A stretch of 64,000 nucleotides of DNA, from the NCBI GenBank assembly GCA_026119855.1, contig JAOWBW010000322.1, forward strand, positions 744,001-808,000. Reading direction: 5' to 3'. The position numbers were made by a program, and so were the translations under genes. This DNA is from Campanula takesimana (lineage: Eukaryota > Streptophyta > Magnoliopsida > Asterales > Campanulaceae). Of this stretch, positions 57,083 through 64,000 are shown in pieces; position 1 is the stretch's first letter; each line of letters opens with the position of its first letter. Below the pieces are notes generated by a model. The model saw only the letters and a list, made by a program, of their open reading frames with translations, ran no database searches and was not told the origin of the DNA.

Positions 57083-58676
57083 TATCTACAAATATGCAAA
57101 ATTTCCAAAATTTAATAAGTACCAATTTTTCATTAAAGAGATAAATAATGTATTTTTCAAACGAAATACTCCCACTAAATTATATAACCTTCATATACAT
57201 CCAATGTATAATATAATTTAATTGGGCTAAGATCCAACTTTAATTTAACTTTTGAGTCCACGGAGGCGGACCGCTCAAAACTAAATTAATTAGGTAGACA
57301 ATCATGTCAATCATATCCCATATGATTCTTAGATCCTTTTATGAGATTCTTTGAGAAATCCAATTTCAAAAAGCATGTTTAATCTCATTTTTTGCCTAGG
57401 CCCAAAACTGTTTTGACGCCTAATTAAGTCCAACCATTTTAAACGCATAGGAACCATTCAATTTAATGCACCTTGCGGAGGCAAGCCCACATTAAATTAA
57501 TGAACCTCATCTTGTTCATACATGAATAAGATTAATGCACCTCGCGGAGGCGAACCCACATCAAGATTACCTATGCATAAACAAGTGTTTTAATCATGGC
57601 ATGGCAAAGAAGGACTTAAAACTTTATTTGAAGGTTCATCACATATAGCATATAACACATTTATGAGCACATAATATAAACATGTTACACATCAAGTTTA
57701 GCCACTAAATTAATCTCCATTAATTTAAGCATGATATTTATGTGTCATTAGTTTCTCTATAATTATGAGGATGAGACTATTTCAACTTTGGTTATTATCT
57801 CCAAATCAAGACAACAAGAAGTGCGGTCGAACTAAGCCATTAGGCAACCACAATCCCGCACTAATTCAAGAAACCAAGAAAGTAGTCCATGTGGCCGAAA
57901 CTAAGCAATAGATGGTCTCGATGAACGTAGGCCAATTGCATCCACAATTCCACATGGATCTCCAAACTTTGAATCAAGAACTTTGTTTCTCAATTTTAGC
58001 AATTATGAACTCTTCATAATTCTAACTTCGTTTTATCTTTGAAACTTTGATTGCGATCAATTTTGGGAAACACAATCTCGATGAACGCAGATTAGCCATC
58101 CAAAACTTGAACCAATCTAGGAATCACAAGACTAAAACAAATAGGAAAATCAAACCCCAAAATCCACACACAAACCAACTACCCAAAACCCATTCCAGAT
58201 CAGCAAGTCTGGACTGGTTCTGTTACTGGTTTTGTTGAATTTTTCGAAAAATTCCAGATTCTGTTTTTGACCAAAATCAGACCTTCTGATCCTTTTGTGC
58301 GGCCGCCCAAAAAGATCTGTGCGGTCGCCCAAAAAATGTGCGGCCGCCCAGAATCTTCTGTGCGGTCGCCCATAGCCATCAGAAGGTGCAGAATTTTCAA
58401 GTTCGAAAATTTTGTCTCAAAATCGTTTTTCCCCGATTATTAAAACTTTGATCCAATCAAAAATCAATAATCAACAATTCTGAATCCATCATAATTTATT
58501 TATTGCGATTGAATCGTGCGATTAAAGTTGCAAAACAATAAACCACATAAAATCACATAACACATAAACGTCATATATTCCAATATTCACATCATGCAAG
58601 GCACATAAACAATTTATATACACATAACATGATCTAGGTATTGAAATAATCAACATGAACGGGGCTCTGATACCAC
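57083..58676 (-). other. Copia minus-copy leader and PBS
   Basis: Same plan as the E1 leader: GCCTCCGCGAGGTGCATT-type words at about 57467-57555, CpG words (GTGCGGCCGCCC, GTGCGGTCGCCC) at 58298-58373, PBS (inverse of GCTCTGATACCA) at 58664-58675. It has about 345 bp (57784-58140) absent from E1, with two GTCTCGATGAACG-like words (about 57913, 58077). Confidence 0.7.
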
Positions 58677-60164
58677 TGTTGGGTTTCGTAGTAACATGCG
58701 CAGCGGAATTTAACATTTAAATTTTTGAAACTCAAAGCCCATAGATCCGTTCATATGATTAAATCAAATACAATAACATGAATATAGGATAAAACTAACC
58801 CTTGATGGCTATAAAATTTTCTCTTGGTCTTTGGTGGAGATTTGAAGACTTGATAACGATCACAAAGCTTGAACACGAACTTTGAAGATGATGATTTTCA
58901 CCCTCTAGCGGTATCCACACTTCGAACGAATATCAAAGGAACTTCTTTGATCTTGGTTGCTAGACCAAATTGTGAAACACGTTTTCACAATGAATTTGAA
59001 CTATATGGAATTTTCTCTCTTGTGTATTATTTTGTTCTTTGACCAAGGATGTCTTAGAACAAAGTAAAACCTCTCTCAAACTCTTTGGAGACTCACAAAA
59101 GGCTATCACTGAAGTTCTGGCCGAACTCATCCTTTTATACACAAGCAAGACCTATTCCAAATAGGAATCTTGTGTCAAAAGACATTCCAAATCGAATTAG
59201 GAAAGTGCCAGCCGACAGTACTGTGCGGCCGCCCAGAATACACTGTGCGGTCGCACATTTATCTGAAACAAACTGGTACAAATCTGAGCTAAGTGTGCGG
59301 CCGCCCAGTCCACACTGTGCGGTCGCCCACTTCCCCAGAATGTCCAGAATTTCCAAAATTCCAATTTAGTCCTTTTAAAGATTCGTTCTATTGTGTGTGA
59401 CCCTCTAGGATTATACTAAGTTGGCAATGGGTTCAAACATGAAACCATAAGATATGATTAGGTTCTAGCAAACCGTCACACCTACCCAAATAGTATAACT
59501 AGATACAAGTTCGCATTCCTTTAGAATATGTCATAATCCCTTTGTCCTCGACGTCATTGAACACAAGTCATGGTCAAACAGTCAACTTGTTTTGTTCAAT
59601 ACTTTCTCGATTCCGAATATGTTGATAATCCAAATGCCATTGATCCAATCAATTCATTTGAGTCCGGCCGAACATTTCATCAACACCATTCCTACGAGAG
59701 GCCCAAGCTTGACATCTCTCCGAAGAGGGACAAATCCATTTAGCTTATTATTCTTCCCTACGTGAATCCGATTATGCCAATCATACCCTTTATAACTTCC
59801 CGGTTAAAGGTAGCGTTTGAATATGTCAAACATAATGTTCATCAAGTGGAAGACTATAATAACTTCATGTCTAAGGATTCAAATGACATAACTAATATGA
59901 GATATATGTTCGACATAGACCATGACATAAATCTCATACAGCGGGTCATGTCCAGTACCTTGTTCCAAACAAGTACCCATAAATCTAACATGATCATCGC
60001 ATGATCACTTAGCCTTTATACTAGTGCTTAACAAGTACTAGGGACGGAGATTATTATAAGTAAACATGAACAATAATAATAATCAAAACATCTCTTTATT
60101 GATATGAAATAAATGATAGCAATTACAACGTTTATTAAACGTGCCTAGGGCACCACTACCAACA
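58677..60164 (-). repeat. Copia LTRinv (5' LTR of the minus copy)
   Basis: 1,488 bp, TGTTGGGTTTCG...CTACCAACA on the plus strand; TATA at 59133-59139; CpG words at 59223-59333. It abuts LTR3 at 60165 (CTCCG). Confidence 0.9.
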
Positions 60165-61533
60165 CTCCGTCCCTAGTACTTGTTAAGAACTAGTATAAAG
60201 GCTAAATGATCATGCGATGATCATGTTAGATTTATGGGTACTTGTTTGGAACAAGGTACTGGACATGACCCGCTGTATGAGATTTATGTCATGGTCTATG
60301 TCGAACATATATCTCATATTAGTTATGTCATTTGAATCCTTAGACATGAAGTTATTATAGTCTTCCACTTGATGAACATTATGTTTGACATATTCAAACG
60401 CTACCTTTAACCGGGAAGTTATAAAGGGTATGATTGGCATAATCGGATTCACGTAGGGAAGAATAATAAGCTAAATGGATTTGTCCCTCTTCGGAGAGAT
60501 GTCAAGCTTGGGCCTCTCGTAGGAATGGTGTTGATGAAATGTTCGGCCGGACTCAAATGAATTGATTGGATCAATGGCATTTGGATTATCAACATATTCG
60601 GAATCGAGAAAGTATTGAACAAAACAAGTTGATTGTTTGACCATGACTTGTGTTCAATGACGTCGAGGACAAAGGGATTATGACATATTCTAAAGGAATG
60701 CGAACTTGTATCTAGTTATACTATTTGGGTAGGTGTGACGGTTTGCTAGAACCTAATCATATCTTATGGTTTCATGTTTGAACCCATTGCCAACTTAGTA
60801 TAATTCTAGAGGGTCACACACAATAGAACGAATCTTTAAAAGGACTAAATTGGATTTTTTGGAAATTCTGGACACTCTGGGGAAGTGGGCGACCGTACAG
60901 TGTGGACTGGGCGGCCGCACACTTAGCTCAGTTTTGTACCAGTTTGTTTCAGATAGATGTGCGACCGCAGAGTGTATTCTGGGCGGCCGCACAGTACTGT
61001 CGGCTGGCACTTTCCTAATTCGAATTGGAATGTCTTTTGACACAAGTTTCCTATTTGGAATAGGTCTTGCTTGTGTATAAAAGGAGGATTTCGGCCAGAA
61101 CTTTTGAGATAGCCTTTTGTGAGTCTCAAAGAGTTTGAGAGAGAGTTTATTTTGTTCTAAGACATCCTTGGTTGAAGAACAAAATAATACACAAAAAGAA
61201 AATTCCATATAGTCATATCAAATTGTAAAAGTGTGTTTCATAATTGTTTGTCTAGCAACCAAGATCAAGAAGCTCCTTGATATTCGTTCGTGGTGTGGAT
61301 ACCGCTAGAGGGTGAAGCTCATCATCTTCAAAGTTCGTGTTCTTACTTTCTTCGTGATCAAGCTTCAATATCTCCACCGAGTTTAAAGACCAAACTCCAA
61401 GTCATCAAGGGTTAGTTTATTCCTTTATTCATTATGTTGTATTTGATTTAATCATATGAATGGATCTATGGGCTTTGGGTTTCAAAATTTTAAATGCTAA
61501 ATTCCGCTGCGCATGTTACTACGAAACCCAATA
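60165..61533 (+). repeat. Copia LTR3, lacking its first 115 bp
   Basis: Starts at CTCCGTCCCTAG, equal to LTR1 position 45824, and runs to CCCAATA (usual end CCCAACA, one C-to-T change), followed by CGCGC. TATAAAA at 61076-61082. Variants match LTR1. Confidence 0.9.
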
Positions 61534-61538
61534 CGCGC

Positions 61539-61995
61539 GTGTGTCAGCGAAAAGAGGCTGACGGCTGTCGCATCACCTTCCTCATTAAATGGTGAGCAGA
61601 CATTCGTGAGGTGCGCTGTCATTAATTGCAGTTTGCATTAAATGACAATGGGACATGCGCAGGGGTAAAAAGGTAATTTCCCAAGAAAATTCAAAAAATA
61701 AAAGCGCGGGAAAATTTGAATTTACACGAGTACTCTTGTAACTCAGAGTTGACTTTTCAGTCAAGGACCTATGTGCAAAATCTAATGAATAGAACACTTA
61801 CCTGCGATCCACGATGATTTGCGCATGGATAGTCATGCGCAGTGCATTGATAGCGCAGAGATTCTATAAATCTCAGAACTGTTGTTTCATGCGTATACAT
61901 TAGTTGCGCATGAGTTGCGCAGGGCGCATGAAACTTAACCTATTTTGCATACTTATCAAGCAAATAAATTAGTATCAATAAATCATATGGACAAG
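61539..61995 (-). other. Sirevirus spacer between pol and the third ORF
   Basis: Non-coding, with TGCGCA-rich words (61798-61930). A stretch CTTCCTCATTAAATGGTGAG at about 61575 is similar to CTTCCCTCATAAATGGTGAG at about 45611, so the spacer has an internal repeat now parted by the E1/E2 block. Confidence 0.55.
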
Positions 61996-63980
61996 TTAGC
62001 TAAGATTAAGTATACCCATTTCTCCTTTTAAGAGATCACTTGTTAATTCTTGAGGAGATGATATTAGATGTTGATGATCTTGGTGATAGTGCTTGGCAGG
62101 ATTGGAAACTGCTATGGTGGACATATTATCGCAGAGAATTGGATAATTCTCTTCATGAATCCCATAGTCCACAGGTTGTTGCTTCATCCATAAGATTTGG
62201 CAGCAGCAGCTTTCAGCAGCAATATTTTTTGCTTCAGTAGTGGAGATGGACACAGCAGCTTGCTTCTTGGTTGCCCATGCAACAAGTCAATTTCCAAGGA
62301 AATGACAAGTTCCACTTGTGCTTTTCCTGTCAATTGTGCACGCTGCGTAGTCCGCATCTGAATAACCTACAAGTTTAAAGTTCGAATCTTTGGTGTACCA
62401 AAGTCCAAGGTTAACAGAGCCAAAAATATATCTAATACATTTTACAGCAGTTATGTGCGCTTCAGAAGAATTAGCGTGATAGTGCGTACAGATCCAGTCA
62501 ACATAATATCTTGGCCAACTAGCAGAAGATAAAGGAGAGTTAACCATACCTTGATATAGTCTGATTAATTTTACCTTTTAAGTCTGTTAAATTAGTTGCT
62601 TGTGGCCATTGGAGTGTCATATGCTTTAGCACTCAAGTCCAAACTTCTTGATTAAGTCCCTTGTGTACTTGGCTTGATGTGATGAAGATGCCATCATTCA
62701 ATTGATTGATTTTAAGCTCGAGGAAGAAGGTGATTTCTCCCATCATGCTCACCTCAAACTTGCTTTTCATTTGCTTTTCAAAGCGCTTACAAAGTGACTC
62801 ATTAGTAGAACCAAATATAATATCATTGACATAAATTTGAACAAGCAAAGAGTGATCATTATACTTAGCAATAAAAAGAGTTGTATCGATATTACCGCGC
62901 TTGAAGCCTTTCTCTAGTAGGAATTTTGATAGCGTATCGTACCATGCTATTGGAGCTTGCTTAAGACCATACAAAGCTTTCTTGCTTTGATTTTGTGATG
63001 CTTCCATTCTTATCCATCTTGTTTCCGAATACCCATTGAAGCGCTAAATGTTGGATGAGTTTTTCTTGCACTTCTTGCATAGCATCGATCCATCTTAAAA
63101 TATGGAGCACTTTATCAATCTTCTTTGATCCGACATGAGAGATAAACGAATGCTACACCGCAAAGTTTGATGCTCTCGATGTGCGAACCCCTACATTGAG
63201 ATGATAGGAATACGAAGATCAATAGGTATTTCATTTGATTCAGCATCACGATCATCAAAGGTGGTTTGTTGAAGTGGAGAAACATCATGCGCTGGAGGAG
63301 GTGTTTGCGCATCAGGAGTTATAACTTCAGGCGCAGCATTTGGAGTATACGCATGAGATGGACTGATTCTGAATCTGCTTGATCTATGTTCTGCGCAGGA
63401 ATAGAGTCACTGCGCACCTGTCTAAAAAGCTCAGCAGAGTCATCAGAATCATTGGAGCCAAATGTGGCTCAAGGAGAGAATGCTTATCAAAAAGTAGCAT
63501 GTACAGATACTAAAATAACTAAAGATTTATCTCATTAAGATCATGAAAAGCTTATAGAATGATTGGCATACCCAATGAGAATACTTTCATCTGCTTTGGC
63601 GTCGAATTTACCTCTATAGCGTTTGCAGCCAAAGAGCTTGAAGAAAGTAATGTTGGGCTCTCTTCCTCTCCATAGCTCATATGGAGTCTTGTTGTAGGCT
63701 TTGTTGATGAGGGATCTATTCTGAGTAAAGCAAACAGTGATGACAGCTTCTTCCCAGAAATACATCAGAAGTACTGCTTCTATTATTATTGTCTATCCAT
63801 CCTCAATCAACGAGCAATTCTTTCCACAACGCCATTTTGTTACGGAACTTCAGCAGCAGAGAAATTGAAGAATACCATTTATTGATTCTTGTTGGTTCTC
63901 ACAATATTGAGCGACATCGTTGTTCATAGATTCTGTTTCATTGAAGTATCGAACTCTATTGATGTCTTCTATGTTTGGAG
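61996..63980 (-). pseudogene. Decayed Sirevirus-like copia pol (integrase end, RT, RNase H)
   Basis: From right to left: integrase C-terminal part (AYNKTPYELWRGREPNITFF, then LFGCKRY) at 63765-63541; RT at 63007-62633 (KKALYGLKQAPIAWYDTLSK, QIYVNDIIFGSTNE; catalytic YVDD reads YVND); RT tail and RNase H at 62547-62287 (CIRYIFGSVNLGLWYT, SDADYAACTIDRKSTSGTCH) and 62253-61996 (STTEAKNIAAESCCCQILW, LCDNMSTIAVSNPAKH). Between these are stops and frameshifts. The VDDIIFG/ADYAG/DRKSTSGTCHFLG wording is typical of Sirevirus/Maximus pol. The rest lies outside the window. Confidence 0.85.
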
Positions 63981-64000
63981 ATTTAGAAGGAGAGCAGCCA

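Larger units (their letters stand above)
45709..61533. mobile_element. Nested, rearranged pair of copia elements (E1 plus, E2 minus) with one outer target duplication
   Basis: CGCGC at 45704-45708 and 61534-61538 bounds the block. Contents: LTR1(+) 45709-47192, internal(+) 47193-52224, LTR2(+) 52225-53712, internal(-) 53713-58676, LTRinv(-) 58677-60164, LTR3(+) lacking its first 115 bp 60165-61533. By shared variants LTR1 pairs with LTR3 (TTCATAATTGTT, GTTCGTGGTGTGG) and LTR2 pairs with LTRinv (TTTCACAATTTGG, GTTCGAAGTGTGG), not with its neighbour by orientation. This fits E2 inserting into the 3' LTR of E1, an inversion between the two internal regions, and a deletion at 53713. Confidence 0.85.
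25157..64000 (-). mobile_element. Sirevirus-like Ty1/copia element, broken by two insertions; 5' part outside window
   Basis: Minus-strand order: pol (63980-61996), spacer, then a third ORF (30239-27368), purine-rich tract (26821-26835), 3' LTR (26819-25157). The gypsy insertion (target CAAGT) and the copia E1/E2 block (target CGCGC) split the spacer into 61990-61539, 45708-45603 and 30542-30240; those pieces share a TGCGCA/GCGCGT-rich style with the LTR. A pol-like set followed by an extra ORF is the Sirevirus plan. Pol is full of stops, so this is the oldest element here. The 5' LTR and gag are beyond 64,000. Confidence 0.75.

Noticed and set aside
45869..60452. The same ~80-residue frame (beginning MNPIMPIIPF) appearing several times on both strands
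   Set aside because: It lies wholly inside the copia LTRs and recurs only because the LTR does; no start context or codon signal beyond that.

Overview
This is a 64 kb piece of a plant nuclear genome. It is AT-rich, with spliced genes, many TA-flanked miniature transposons and nested LTR retrotransposons. The host genes are clearly those of a flowering plant: a plant-type metaxin and the first exon of a plant zinc/cadmium P1B-ATPase. The retroelement types (a Tat-like Ty3/gypsy element with an antisense ORF, and a Sirevirus-like copia element with a third ORF) fit a eudicot. I cannot name the species.

Layout. (1) Positions 1-1,900 hold the 5' end of an HMA2/3/4-type heavy-metal ATPase gene on the minus strand; only exon 1 and part of intron 1 are inside the window. 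(2) Positions 1,900-16,400 are gene-poor, with about ten MITEs, a copia RT scrap and a tRNA-derived SINE. The best structure here is a poly(A)-tailed retroposon (8,968-11,110, 12-bp target duplication) split by a Pack-MULE (9,523-10,875, 10-bp target duplication) that carries the 5' part of a DUF3537 gene. (3) Positions 16,453-23,517 are the metaxin gene, six exons on the minus strand that join in frame to 325 codons. Its 4.9-kb fourth intron holds a gag-only copia element (17,694-20,755). (4) A non-autonomous hAT element (24,216-24,946, 8-bp target duplication) follows. (5) From 25,157 to past the window end is one old Sirevirus-like copia element on the minus strand, broken open by two large insertions. 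The first is a 15-kb Tat-like gypsy element (30,543-45,602), itself hit by a copia solo LTR (36,502-38,019). The second is a 15.8-kb block of two related copia elements in opposite orientation (45,709-61,533) that shares a single outer target duplication.

Order of events. Insertion order can be read from the target duplications: Sirevirus first; then gypsy (CAAGT) and copia E1 (CGCGC); then the solo-LTR element inside gypsy (GTTCC) and copia E2 inside the 3' LTR of E1. The E1/E2 block looks like the product of an inversion between the two internal regions followed by a small-homology deletion.

Most unusual observation. LTRs that are otherwise unrelated in sequence (intron copia, E1/E2 copia, solo LTR, gypsy, and less strictly the Sirevirus) all carry clusters or pairs of CpG-dense 10-14-bp words about 65-190 bp upstream of a TATA box. 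In the solo LTR versus E1/E2 LTRs, which are homologous, the words sit at the same places but have different sequences. Apart from the host genes, every coding region seen is transposon-derived and most carry visible breaks.
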